The notes under the pieces were generated by a model. The model made no database searches. It was not told the origin of the DNA and was given only the letters and a program-made list of their open reading frames with translations. Positions 22,867 to 31,000 of a stretch of DNA of 32,888 nucleotides are shown here, piece after piece. This stretch comes from CAITSH01 sp964385505 (lineage in GTDB: Bacteria; Pseudomonadota; Gammaproteobacteria; Burkholderiales; SG8-39): positions 1-32,888 of the forward strand of contig CAYLPI010000024.1 in the NCBI GenBank assembly GCA_964385505.1, given 5' to 3'. The stretch's first letter is position 1; every line of letters begins with the position of its first letter. A program made the translations under genes and the position numbers.

Positions 22867-24102
22867 ATGGGCGACAAACCGGCCTTTCCCGATTACGTCT
22901 GGCCCGAGGGCGGACTGTCCCGCGTGCCGTACTGGGCCTATTCCGACCCCGAAATCTACAAGCGCGAGCAGGAGCGTATTTTTTGCGGCAAGAGCTGGGC
23001 CTACGTCGCGCTCGAGGCCGAAATTCCCAATGCCGGCGATTACAAGCGCACCTTCATCGGCGACAAACCGGTGGTGGTGACACGCGATGAAGCGGGCGGC
23101 ATCAACGTATTCGAGAACCGCTGCGCCCACCGCGGCGTGCAGTTCTGCCAGAAGCACCTGGGCAACACGCCCGAGTTCATGTGTCCCTACCACCAGTGGA
23201 CTTACAATCTCAAGGGCGACCTGATCGGCGTGCCCTTTCGCCGCGGTGTCAAACAGCAGGGCGGCATGCCGGCCGACTTCGATACCAAGGATCACGGCCT
23301 GCGCAAGCTCAAGGTCGTGGCGCGCAACGGCGCGATATTTGCATCTTTCTCCGACGACGTCGAGCCCTTCGAAGCCTATCTTGGTACATCAATGCTGGCT
23401 TTGTACGACCGCGTTTTCAACGGCCGCCAGATCGAAGTGCTGGGTTATTCGCGCCAGCTCATCCCGGCCAACTGGAAACTGATGTTCGAGAACATCAAGG
23501 ATCCGTACCACGCCAGCCTGCTGCATGTGTTTCTCGTGAGTTTCGGCCTGTTCCGCGCCGATTCGCCGTCCAAGGTGCAGATGGACCCGACCGGTCGTCA
23601 CGGCGCGCTGGTGTCCTGGAAGGGCGAGCAGGCCAAGACCGAGGCCCTCGCCGACATGAAGTCCTTCAACGCCGATTTCAAGCTGAACGATACGACGATG
23701 TTGCAACCGCATCGGGAATTCCCCGAGTTCACCGTGGTGATGACCACGCTGTGGCCCAATATCATCATCCAGCAGCAATCCAACACGCTGGCGATGCGCC
23801 AGCTGATCACGCGCGGCCCGGGCGAGTTCGAACTGGCGTGGACATTTTTCGGCTATGCCGACGACGATGCCGAAATGAAACAGCGCCGCCTGCGCCAGGC
23901 CAACCTGATGGGGCCGGCCGGCTTTGTGTCGGCCGATGACAGCGAAGTCATGAAGTATTCGCAGCAGGGCATCGGCCCCTCGCCCGACGCCGAGGGTGTC
24001 ATGGAAATGGGCGGCCGCGAATGGCAGGACGAGCCGCACATGGTAACCGAGTGTGCGATCCGTTCGTTTTACGACTACTACCGCAAAGTGATGGAGCTGT
24101 AA
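22867..24102 (+). CDS. Rieske oxygenase alpha subunit, salicylate 5-hydroxylase-like
   Basis: The 411-residue terminal-oxygenase subunit has a Rieske [2Fe-2S] site (C86, H88, C106, H109; NRCAHRG and CPYHQW) and a mononuclear iron site in ENIKDPYHASLLH (D212, H215, H220). The blocks GDLIGVPFRRGVKQ and ANWKLMFENIKDPYH, and its pairing with a ~166-residue beta subunit, place it nearest the salicylate 5-hydroxylase (NagG)/anthranilate oxygenase branch. The actual aromatic acid is not determined. It is the first gene of the operon, with a strong ribosome site AGGAGGAG 6 bases before ATG. Its stop and the beta-subunit start overlap (TAATG). Confidence 0.93.
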   Translation: MGDKPAFPDYVWPEGGLSRVPYWAYSDPEIYKREQERIFCGKSWAYVALEAEIPNAGDYKRTFIGDKPVVVTRDEAGGINVFENRCAHRGVQFCQKHLGNTPEFMCPYHQWTYNLKGDLIGVPFRRGVKQQGGMPADFDTKDHGLRKLKVVARNGAIFASFSDDVEPFEAYLGTSMLALYDRVFNGRQIEVLGYSRQLIPANWKLMFENIKDPYHASLLHVFLVSFGLFRADSPSKVQMDPTGRHGALVSWKGEQAKTEALADMKSFNADFKLNDTTMLQPHREFPEFTVVMTTLWPNIIIQQQSNTLAMRQLITRGPGEFELAWTFFGYADDDAEMKQRRLRQANLMGPAGFVSADDSEVMKYSQQGIGPSPDAEGVMEMGGREWQDEPHMVTECAIRSFYDYYRKVMEL

Positions 24103-24602
24103 TGGCCGCCGCCGAACGCTACCTGAACATGAGTGCGCGCGACCTGCGCCTCGAGCTCGAAGAGGTCTATGCCGATTACGCCGGCTGCCTCGACGAAGAC
24201 CGCTTCGAGGACTGGCCGGCTTTTTTTACCGACGACTGCATCTACAAGATCATTCCGCGCGAAAACTTCGATCGCGGCCTGCCGCTCGCCACCTGGCGCT
24301 CCGAGGGCAGGGGCGGCCTGCTCGATCGCGTGGTCGGCATTCGCAAGACCATGATGTATGCGCCGCGCTACATGCGGCGCATGATCACGGGCATTCGCAT
24401 TCTTGGCTGGCAAGACGGCGAGTTGTCGGTACGCGCCAATTACCTCGCGCTCGAAACGCTCAACGACGAAACGACCAAGGTGTTCAACGCCGGGCAGTAC
24501 CAGGACAAGCTTGTGGTGGTGGGCGAGCACCTGCGCTTTCGCGAGAAACTTTGCATCTTTGATACGCTGCTCATCCCCAACACCCTTATTTTTCCACTTT
24601 AG
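24102..24602 (+). CDS. Rieske oxygenase beta (small) subunit, NagH-like
   Basis: The 166-residue product has the NTF2-like fold of ring-hydroxylating oxygenase small subunits: LELEEVYADYAGCLDEDRFE, WPAFFTDDCIYKIIPRENFD, TMMYAPRYMRRMITGIRI, and REKLCIFDTLLIPNTLIFPL at the end. It is structural and shapes the hexamer with the alpha subunit. Length and the C-terminal sequence resemble NagH-type salicylate 5-hydroxylase small subunits. Start ATG overlaps the alpha stop by one base, so translation is coupled and stoichiometry is probably 1:1. Confidence 0.9.
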   Translation: MAAAERYLNMSARDLRLELEEVYADYAGCLDEDRFEDWPAFFTDDCIYKIIPRENFDRGLPLATWRSEGRGGLLDRVVGIRKTMMYAPRYMRRMITGIRILGWQDGELSVRANYLALETLNDETTKVFNAGQYQDKLVVVGEHLRFREKLCIFDTLLIPNTLIFPL

Positions 24603-24619
24603 TTTCAAGCACAGAACCC

Positions 24620-24937
24620 ATGACGCAAAACTGGACCAGGGTAGCCGCTGTTGCGGATGTGCCTGAAGAGGGTACGCTGCTGGTGGATGTCGGCACCGAA
24701 CCGGTGTGCCTGTACAACATCGGCGGCAAAATTTACGCCACCCACGACACCTGCACCCACGGCAATGCCAGCCTCGCCGACGGTTTTGTCGATGGCGAGC
24801 ATATCGAGTGTCCGTTGCATCAGGGCACCTTTCACATCCCGAGCGGCCGCGCCGCCAGCGTGCCGTGCAAGACCGATATCCGCATTTATCCGGTAAAAAT
24901 AGAAGGCGCAGACGTGCTGGTGGGGGCGGGCGAATGA
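24620..24937 (+). CDS. Rieske-type [2Fe-2S] ferredoxin
   Basis: The 105-residue product carries the Rieske ligands C45/H47 (DTCTHGNASL) and C64/H67 (ECPLHQGTF) and the closing block SGRAASVPCKTDIRIYPVKI. It is the electron carrier that feeds the adjacent oxygenase, as NagAb does in the salicylate/naphthalene systems. No ferredoxin reductase gene lies in this window. Its stop overlaps the next gene's start as ATGA. Confidence 0.94.
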   Translation: MTQNWTRVAAVADVPEEGTLLVDVGTEPVCLYNIGGKIYATHDTCTHGNASLADGFVDGEHIECPLHQGTFHIPSGRAASVPCKTDIRIYPVKIEGADVLVGAGE

Positions 24938-25929
24938 GCGAGCCCCTGTGGATCACCGAGGCCGACGTCGCCGGCCTGATGGACCTGTCCGAGGCCATCA
25001 GCGCGCTTGAGTCGGCGCTGCGCGCCGAAGCTGCGGGCGAAGCGCAAAGCATGACCAAAACGCTGATGCAATACGGCAAGAGCAACCTGCACGCCATCGG
25101 CGGGCGGCTGGACGGCCTCGTCGGCACCAAGACGTGGGCGCATACCGAGGGCGGTACCTGTCCGCTGCTGTTGCTGTGGGACGCGCAGAACGGTTCGCTG
25201 GTGGCGGTGATCGAGGCCTTCGCGCTGGGCAACATGCGCACCGGCGGCATCTCCGGCGTAGCGGCGGACTGGCTGGCCAGTCCGGCGGCAAACGTGATGG
25301 GCCTCGTCGGGACCGGCAAGCAGGCCTTGTCGCAGGTGGGCACCATGCTCGCCGTGCGCGCCATCGAGCGCCTGCAGGTGTTCAGCCCGACTGCGGAAAA
25401 GCGTGCCGCGTTTGCGGCGAAGGCGCGTGAGGAATTTGCCATCGAGGTCGCCGAGGTCGATTCAGTCGAGGCGGCGTGCAAGGGCGCGCACATCGTCACG
25501 CTGGTCACGCGTGCGACCAAACCGGTGTTGACCGCGGCCATGCTGGACAAGGGCACGCATCTCAACGCCGTCGGCGCCATCGGCCCGGACCGCGAAGAGT
25601 TTTCGCAGGACGTGTTCGCGCGCGTATCGGCGGTTGCCGTCGACAACCTCGCCGGGGTACAGCAACTGTCGCGCGAGTTCATGACGCAATATGAAACGGC
25701 CGGCTGGGACAAGGTATCCACGCTGGCGCAACTCATTGCCGCCGGCCGCCGCCGCACGGCGCAGGACGACATCACCGTGTTCAAGGCCATGGGCATGGGT
25801 ATTTCCGACCTCGCGCTGGGTGTCGAGCTGGTCAAACGCGCCCGCGCCGGCGGTATCGGCCGCAGCATCCCGCAACCGAAGAAAGCCAAACCCCGCCTCG
25901 CGCGCAAAAGCGTCAAGAGCGCGGCCTGA
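24934..25929 (+). CDS. Ornithine cyclodeaminase/mu-crystallin family protein
   Basis: The 331-residue product has the family's substrate lysine region (LVGTKTWAHTEGG), the Rossmann glycine motif GLVGTGKQALSQV at about residues 120–132, and the conserved acid NAVGAIGPDREEF. Members include ornithine cyclodeaminase and NAD(P)H-dependent imine/ketimine reductases, so the reaction here is open. A basic tail (PKKAKPRLARKSVKS) is unusual. It is translationally coupled to the ferredoxin and lies 48 bases before the bicupin dioxygenase. That fits a step acting on an amino- or imino-acid produced from the aromatic substrate, but this is inference. Confidence 0.85.
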   Translation: MSEPLWITEADVAGLMDLSEAISALESALRAEAAGEAQSMTKTLMQYGKSNLHAIGGRLDGLVGTKTWAHTEGGTCPLLLLWDAQNGSLVAVIEAFALGNMRTGGISGVAADWLASPAANVMGLVGTGKQALSQVGTMLAVRAIERLQVFSPTAEKRAAFAAKAREEFAIEVAEVDSVEAACKGAHIVTLVTRATKPVLTAAMLDKGTHLNAVGAIGPDREEFSQDVFARVSAVAVDNLAGVQQLSREFMTQYETAGWDKVSTLAQLIAAGRRRTAQDDITVFKAMGMGISDLALGVELVKRARAGGIGRSIPQPKKAKPRLARKSVKSAA

Positions 25930-25977
25930 ACCGTATCACCGACAACGCCCGCATCACCGTCAACACAGGAGCCAGTC

Positions 25978-27099
25978 ATGAGCAACGACTACCGCATGGA
26001 CTTCGCCAATATGAAGGGCAAGTTCCTCGACTTCACCGGCAAGCCGCGCGCCACCGAAAACGATTTGTGGGCGCCCATCGTCGTCACCAGGGAAGAAATC
26101 GACGCCGAGGTGCAGCGCCTCGCCGATTCGGCGGTGCCGGGCAACGGCCGCCGCGAGTCATTGATCGTACATCCAAGCGCCAAGGACTACGCGCCCGGCA
26201 TGGCGCCGGGCATACAGGTGCGCCTGTCGGTGTTGAAGCCGGGCGAAAAGTCCGCTCCCTTTCGGCATAACGCCACCGAGGTGAATTTTTGCATCGGCGG
26301 TGCCGGACACACCATGGTCGGCGGCAAGCGCATCGACTTCGAGCAATACGACGTCTGGAACCACCCGTCCTACAACACCTATTCCCATGTCAACGACACC
26401 AAGCAATTGCAGGTGCGCCTGACCTATTCCAACGCGTCCTTGCTGCAGCACATGCAGGTCTATGTCGCCGACGAGGAGCCGCCGGCGCAGATTGCATCGG
26501 CCGGGAAAAAGACCGAGCCGGCGGATCCGCGCCGGCAAAGCCCCTACGGCATGTTCCCCATTGGCAGCGATGGCGGCATGCTGATGCCGTATGAAGTGCT
26601 CATCAACCCGACCGTCGTCAACGACAACCCGCTGTACTTTCCGTGGCAGCAGGTCAAGAAAGAGCTCGACAAGCTCGAAGCCCTGGGCAAGGACTACGTC
26701 GGCCGCCGCCTGTACATGTATTACAACCCGGTCACCGGTCGTTGCAACGGCATCACGCCGAATTTCTTCGCCACCATGACCATACGCCCGCCGAAAATCG
26801 TTGATCGTCCGCACCGCCATGTGTCGGCTGCGATCAATTATTACTTTTCCGGCCAGGGCTACAGCGTCGTCGCGGGCAATCGCTATGAGTGGAAGGCCGG
26901 CGACCTGATGTTGTCGGCGCCGGGCTGGGCGGTGCACAACCACGCCTCCTACGACGACTATGTGTATGAACTGACGGTGCAGGACCAGCCGCTGAACATA
27001 TTCATGGAGTCGCTGCTGTGGCAGGAAGATCTCAAGCACCCGGCTGCGGTGCTCGGGACCGAAAGCGGGTTCGAAACCAACCGCCAAAAAGCCGCGTAA
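25978..27099 (+). CDS. Bicupin ring-cleavage-type dioxygenase (gentisate dioxygenase-like)
   Basis: The 373-residue protein has two cupin domains, about residues 80–150 and 270–335. The C-terminal cupin has the complete HxH...H iron site: H279 and H281 in PHRHVSAAINYYFSGQGYS, and H320 in GWAVHNHAS. The N-terminal cupin reads FRHNATEVNF, with F95 where the first histidine should be. In canonical gentisate 1,2-dioxygenase the iron is in the N-terminal cupin. The protein is therefore a relative that may cleave a substituted salicylate, gentisate or hydroxyanthranilate. It is the last gene of the Rieske operon and is followed by a long terminator hairpin. Confidence 0.85.
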   Translation: MSNDYRMDFANMKGKFLDFTGKPRATENDLWAPIVVTREEIDAEVQRLADSAVPGNGRRESLIVHPSAKDYAPGMAPGIQVRLSVLKPGEKSAPFRHNATEVNFCIGGAGHTMVGGKRIDFEQYDVWNHPSYNTYSHVNDTKQLQVRLTYSNASLLQHMQVYVADEEPPAQIASAGKKTEPADPRRQSPYGMFPIGSDGGMLMPYEVLINPTVVNDNPLYFPWQQVKKELDKLEALGKDYVGRRLYMYYNPVTGRCNGITPNFFATMTIRPPKIVDRPHRHVSAAINYYFSGQGYSVVAGNRYEWKAGDLMLSAPGWAVHNHASYDDYVYELTVQDQPLNIFMESLLWQEDLKHPAAVLGTESGFETNRQKAA

Positions 27100-27106
27100 A
27101 AATGCA

Positions 27107-27149
27107 AATCGCCCCGAAAGCCCCGCCAGACGGGGCTTTCGGGGCGATT
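27107..27149. terminator. Long bidirectional hairpin between convergent genes
   Basis: A perfect 19-bp stem (27107–27125 with 27131–27149; core GCCCCGAAAGCCCCG) encloses the loop CCAGA. It lies between the bicupin gene (plus) and the Bug receptor gene (minus). T-tracts are weak on both sides. Confidence 0.8.
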
Positions 27150-27169
27150 GCCCTTGTCGTTCGGCGCGC

Positions 27170-28153
27170 TCAGTCGAGCTTGACGCCGATCGCTTTGACT
27201 ACCTTGGTGTAGCGCTCGACCTCGTTGCGGATCATGGTGGCGAATTGTTCCGGCGTGTTGCTGATGGCATCGGCGCCGTTCTTGTCCATCAGCGATTTGA
27301 AGTCCGCGGTCGCAGCGATGGCGGTGATTTCGCGATTGAGGCGGTCGATGATGGGCTGCGGCGTACCGGCCGGTGCCAGCACGCCCAGCCATAACGCCGC
27401 TTCAAATCCGGGGTAACCCAGTTCGGCCACCGTCGGTACATCGGGCAACGACGGTGAGCGGCGCGTGGTGCCGACCGCAAGCGCGCGGATCTTGCCGGCC
27501 TTGGCGTTTTGCAGCAGCGCCGGCATGGAGCCGAATATGGACTGCACTTCGTTGGCAAGAATGGCGATGTCGGCTGGACCGTTACCCTTGTACGGGATAT
27601 GGACGAGGTTGATCTTGGCCGCATCCTTGAGCATTTCCATCGCAAGATGGGTGGTCGAGCCGTTGCCGGCCGAGGCGTAATTGAGCTTGCCCGGCTGGCT
27701 TTTTGCCAGCGTCACCAGTTCGGCGAGGGAGTTTGCCGGCACCTGCGGATTGACCACCAGCAGGTAGGGCGTGATGGCCACCAGCGATACCGGCGCGAAA
27801 TGTCTGACCGGGTCGTAGGGCAGCTTGGAGTAAGCGCCCGCCGCCACCGCATGGGTGCTGGTGGTGCCGATGGTGAGGGTGTAGCCGTCGGGCGCAGCCT
27901 TGGCCGCGAGGTCGGCGCCAATGGTACCGCCGGCGCCACCGCGGTTTTCGACGATCACCTGCTGGCCGAGGCGTTCACTCAGCTTGATCGCGACGATGCG
28001 TCCGACGATGTCGGTGGAACCCCCGGGCGGAAAACCGATGATCAGCCGGATGGGTTTGTTGGGGTAATCGGCCTGTGCCATGGCTGGCGCAATACATAGC
28101 AGCATGCCGATGGTGGCGGTGATACCGGCGATTGCGCGCGCGAAATTGTTCAT
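27170..28153 (-). CDS. Bug/TctC-family periplasmic substrate-binding receptor
   Basis: The 327-residue product has a signal peptide (residues 1–27, ending APAMAQ). The Bug fingerprints YPNKPIRLIIGFPPGGSTDI, VIVENRGGAGGTIGA, YASAGNGSTTHLAMEML, IPYKGNGPADIAIL and DVPTVAELGYPGFE follow. It probably presents an aromatic or other carboxylate to a tripartite transporter whose membrane subunits are elsewhere. Its place inside the Rieske/dioxygenase island suggests the pathway substrate as ligand. A ribosome site (GAGGA) lies about 9 bases upstream of the ATG. It differs clearly from the other Bug protein in the window, so the two are not recent duplicates. Confidence 0.93.
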   Translation of the reverse strand: MNNFARAIAGITATIGMLLCIAPAMAQADYPNKPIRLIIGFPPGGSTDIVGRIVAIKLSERLGQQVIVENRGGAGGTIGADLAAKAAPDGYTLTIGTTSTHAVAAGAYSKLPYDPVRHFAPVSLVAITPYLLVVNPQVPANSLAELVTLAKSQPGKLNYASAGNGSTTHLAMEMLKDAAKINLVHIPYKGNGPADIAILANEVQSIFGSMPALLQNAKAGKIRALAVGTTRRSPSLPDVPTVAELGYPGFEAALWLGVLAPAGTPQPIIDRLNREITAIAATADFKSLMDKNGADAISNTPEQFATMIRNEVERYTKVVKAIGVKLD

Positions 28154-28349
28154 TGTGTTGTCCTCGGAAATTGGCCGGATCTGCATGCCCGGATCAGTGG
28201 GTGCCTATTCTAGCCTAGCGGCCCATGGCCGCTTGTGACTGCCGGTGCAAATTCGACTATGCTTGCAGCCGCCTTCAAATCGACGACAAAACCGCCCTGC
28301 CCCAGCGCCCTCCGGGGTGGCCCCCATTCCTTTTTTGCGAGTCCCTGAA

Positions 28350-29222
28350 ATGAAACTCTGCCGCTATGACAACGACCGCCTCGGCCTGATCAAGGGCGAT
28401 GAAGTGCTGGATGTGACCGCTGCGCTGGATCTGCTGCCCGCCGTGCGCTGGCCCCTGCCCATGGGCGATCTGCTGATCGCCAACCTCGACAAGATCATCG
28501 CCCGCGTGCGCGAGCTCGAGCCTGGGGCGGCGAAAAAGCCGGTCAGCGCCGTCAGGTTCAAATCGCCGGTCGCCAATCCGACCAAGATCGTCAATGCGCC
28601 GATTAACTACCACGCGCACATCGACGAGGCGGAAAAGGACCAGGGCATCGCCCATGGCCGCGAGATCAAGAACAAGAACATCTGGGACTGGGGCCTGTTT
28701 CTCAAGGCCAACAGCGCGCTGATCGGCTTTGGCGAGGAGATCGTATTGCGCTGGCCCGACCGGCGCAATGACCACGAGATCGAACTGGCAGTGATCATCG
28801 GCAAGACCTGCAATAAGGTCAAAAAGGAAGACGCCCTCGATTACGTTGCCGGCTATGCCATGGGCCTCGATATGACGATTCGCGGACCGGAGTTGCCCAG
28901 TTTTCGTAAGTCAGTGGACACTTATGCGGTTTGCGGCCCCTGGCTTATTACCAAAGATGAGGTGGCCAATCCGAACAAGCTCAATCTGTCGATCAAGGTC
29001 AACGGCGAGGCACGCCAGAGTTCCAATACCGACAAACTGGTGTACGACGTGCACAAACTGATCGAGTACGCCTCGAGCTTTTACACGCTGCACCCGGGCG
29101 ATATCATTTTCACCGGCACGCCGGAGGGCGTCGGCCCGGTCAAGCCCGGCGATGTGCTCAGTTGCGAAATCGAATCGGTGGGCAAGGCCGACATCCGTGT
29201 CGCCGCCGATTACGCCGGCTGA
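28350..29222 (+). CDS. Fumarylacetoacetate hydrolase family protein
   Basis: The 290-residue product has the FAH fold. Its N-terminal part is MKLCRYDNDRLGLIKGDEVL, followed by INYHAHIDEAE, the metal ligands in DHEIELAVIIGKT and YAMGLDMTIRGPE, and the FTGTPEGVGPVKPGDVL block. Members hydrolyse acylpyruvates (fumarylpyruvate, maleylpyruvate) or decarboxylate oxaloacetate. Beside a ring-cleavage dioxygenase, hydrolysis of its cleavage product is the natural guess. The ATG at 28350 was chosen for family fit; there is an in-frame open stretch upstream without family character. It precedes the ATP synthase operon but is separated from it by that operon's promoter. Confidence 0.9.
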   Translation: MKLCRYDNDRLGLIKGDEVLDVTAALDLLPAVRWPLPMGDLLIANLDKIIARVRELEPGAAKKPVSAVRFKSPVANPTKIVNAPINYHAHIDEAEKDQGIAHGREIKNKNIWDWGLFLKANSALIGFGEEIVLRWPDRRNDHEIELAVIIGKTCNKVKKEDALDYVAGYAMGLDMTIRGPELPSFRKSVDTYAVCGPWLITKDEVANPNKLNLSIKVNGEARQSSNTDKLVYDVHKLIEYASSFYTLHPGDIIFTGTPEGVGPVKPGDVLSCEIESVGKADIRVAADYAG

Positions 29223-29275
29223 CGATGCGGGTGTCGCCGCCAGTGCCGGTCGTTTGTGCTGCGCCGGATGATTTT

Positions 29276-29304
29276 TTGACTGCAAATGGGCGAGCCCTTA
29301 TAAT
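29276..29304 (+). promoter_or_regulatory. Near-consensus sigma-70 promoter of the ATP synthase operon
   Basis: TTGACT (29276–29281), a 17-bp spacer and TATAAT (29299–29304) give a nearly perfect housekeeping promoter. The start would be near base 29311, leaving only about 12–18 nt before the first start codon of atpI. Confidence 0.85.
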
Positions 29305-29322
29305 TCTGCGGTTTGCTCGCGG

Positions 29323-29703
29323 GTGAAAATGGCTTTCCTGATAGAGAACAAGCCAATCCGCACCGTTCTGAAGTGGCAGCTTTATGCAAGTCTGATGCTG
29401 GCCGGGTTGGGCTGGGTCTGGTTTGGCCATCACGGCGCGGTATCGGCCCTTCTCGGGGGGCTCGTCAATGTCACTGCCGGCTATGTATATGGCCGGTTCG
29501 CGTCGCGGCGGCGCAAGGGGCAGACTGCAGGGGATGTGCTTCGCTCGCTGTTCAGGGCGGAGGCCAGCAAGTTCATCCTGATTTTCGGGCAACTCGGCTT
29601 GGTCATGATGCTCTACAGGGAAGTCGTGCCCTTGCTGCTACTCGGGTCGTTTGCAGTCACGGTATTGATGTTCAGCATGGCAATTATGGTTCGCGACAAT
29701 TAA
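29323..29703 (+). CDS. atpI: ATP synthase subunit I
   Basis: The 126-residue product has four hydrophobic segments (LYASLMLAGLGWVWFG; ALLGGLVNVTAGYVYG; FILIFGQLGLVMMLY; LLLLGSFAVTVLMFSMAI), the layout of the AtpI/UncI protein that helps assemble the c-ring. Two starts are possible: GTG at 29323 or ATG at 29329, giving MAFLIENK. The predicted transcript start is so close that the ribosome site must be very short. It is the first gene of atpI-B-E-F-H-A. Confidence 0.88.
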   Translation: MKMAFLIENKPIRTVLKWQLYASLMLAGLGWVWFGHHGAVSALLGGLVNVTAGYVYGRFASRRRKGQTAGDVLRSLFRAEASKFILIFGQLGLVMMLYREVVPLLLLGSFAVTVLMFSMAIMVRDN

Positions 29704-29768
29704 GACGAAGACGCTGAATTTAAGACACTGAAATCAAGACAATTAGAATCAGAGACTAAGAAATCAAG

Positions 29769-30572
29769 ATGGCTTCCGGCACCCTTACCCCCACCGAATA
29801 CATCAATCACCACCTCACGTTCGCCACGCGCCAGGTCGGCGAAGGTCCGTTCTGGACCATCCACATCGACTCGCTGGTTGTCTCGGCGCTGCTCGGTGTC
29901 ATCGGCATGGGCTTTATCTGGTGGGTGGTGCGCGGCGCCACCTCTGGCGTGCCGAACAAGCGCCAGGCTTTTGTCGAACTGCTGTTTGTGTTTATCGACG
30001 ATCAGGTCAAGGGCATGTTCCACGGCAAGCGCGACTTTGTCGCGCCAACGGCGCTGACGGTGTTCGTCTGGGTGCTGCTGATGAACGCGATGGACTTCCT
30101 GCCGGTGGACATCATGGCCTGGGTCCTCACCAATGTCTTTCATCAGGAAGAGTTCCGGCTGGTGCCGACATCGGACATCAACACCACTTTCGCGCTCGCC
30201 CTGGCGGTGTGGTTCCTGATGATTTATTTCTCCATTGCCGTGAAGGGGCTGGGTGGATGGATACACGAATTGTTCTGCGCGCCCTTCGGTTCCAATCCGC
30301 TGCTGTGGCCCTTCAATTTTCTGTTCAACCTCGTCGAGTACGTGTCCAAGCCGCTTTCGCACTCGCTGCGCCTGTACGGCAACATGTATGCGGGCGAGAT
30401 CATTTTTCTGCTGTTGTGGCTCTGGGCGGCGACCAGCATCAGCGGCGCGTTCTTTGGTGCCATCCTGGGCATCGGCTGGTCGATATTCCATATTCTGATC
30501 GTCGTGCTGCAGGCCTACATTTTCATGATGCTCACCGTCGTCTATATCTCGATGGCGCATGAGTCACATTGA
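29769..30572 (+). CDS. atpB: ATP synthase F0 subunit a
   Basis: Subunit a provides the two proton half-channels of the F0 motor. The 267-residue product has the N-terminal TPTEYINHHLTFATRQ typical of betaproteobacteria, five or six membrane helices and the essential arginine in KPLSHSLRLYGNMYAGEI, which faces the c-ring carboxylate. The C-terminal helices (FHILIVVLQAYIFMMLTVVY) complete the channel. It lies 65 bases after atpI. Confidence 0.96.
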   Translation: MASGTLTPTEYINHHLTFATRQVGEGPFWTIHIDSLVVSALLGVIGMGFIWWVVRGATSGVPNKRQAFVELLFVFIDDQVKGMFHGKRDFVAPTALTVFVWVLLMNAMDFLPVDIMAWVLTNVFHQEEFRLVPTSDINTTFALALAVWFLMIYFSIAVKGLGGWIHELFCAPFGSNPLLWPFNFLFNLVEYVSKPLSHSLRLYGNMYAGEIIFLLLWLWAATSISGAFFGAILGIGWSIFHILIVVLQAYIFMMLTVVYISMAHESH

Positions 30573-30668
30573 AATGCCGGCTGTGTCTGACCGCGATGGC
30601 GCAGCGAAGCCTTTGACCGTTAATTAACCGTTTTACAACCTTCATTTCGTTCAAGAGAGGACATTACG

Positions 30669-30944
30669 ATGGATAAGATTCAAGCACTGGCCATGATTCA
30701 GGCCTACACGGGTATCGGCATCGGCCTGATCGTCGGGCTGGGCGCCATGGGCGCGTGCATCGGCGTGGCGTTGATGTGCAGCCGCTTCCTCGAGGGCGCC
30801 GCCCGCCAGCCGGAACTGATTCCGCAACTGCAGGCCAAGGTGTTCCTGCTGCTCGGCCTGATCGATGCATCGTTCATCATCGGCGTTGGTGTGGCGATGC
30901 TGTTCGCGTTCGGTAACCCGCTGCTCGCCGTCATCCCTAAGTAA
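30669..30944 (+). CDS. atpE: ATP synthase F0 subunit c
   Basis: The 91-residue hairpin proteolipid forms the rotor ring. Helix 1 has the glycine motif GLGAMGACIGVAL, the polar loop is ARQPEL, and helix 2 carries the proton-binding aspartate in LGLIDASFIIGVG (about residue 66). Lack of the Gln/Glu/Ser/Thr sodium pattern points to proton coupling. A good ribosome site (GAGAGGA) lies about 8 bases before the ATG. Confidence 0.96.
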   Translation: MDKIQALAMIQAYTGIGIGLIVGLGAMGACIGVALMCSRFLEGAARQPELIPQLQAKVFLLLGLIDASFIIGVGVAMLFAFGNPLLAVIPK

Positions 30945-31000
30945 TCCGACCGCCAAGCCGGACCGTCGCAAGCGGACCGGTGCCGCCAGGGAATTCGAAT

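Noticed and set aside
24078..25985. Long minus-strand reading frame opposite the Rieske operon
   Set aside because: It lies antisense to three coupled catabolic genes and has a Ser/Ala/Pro/Arg-rich shadow composition without motifs.
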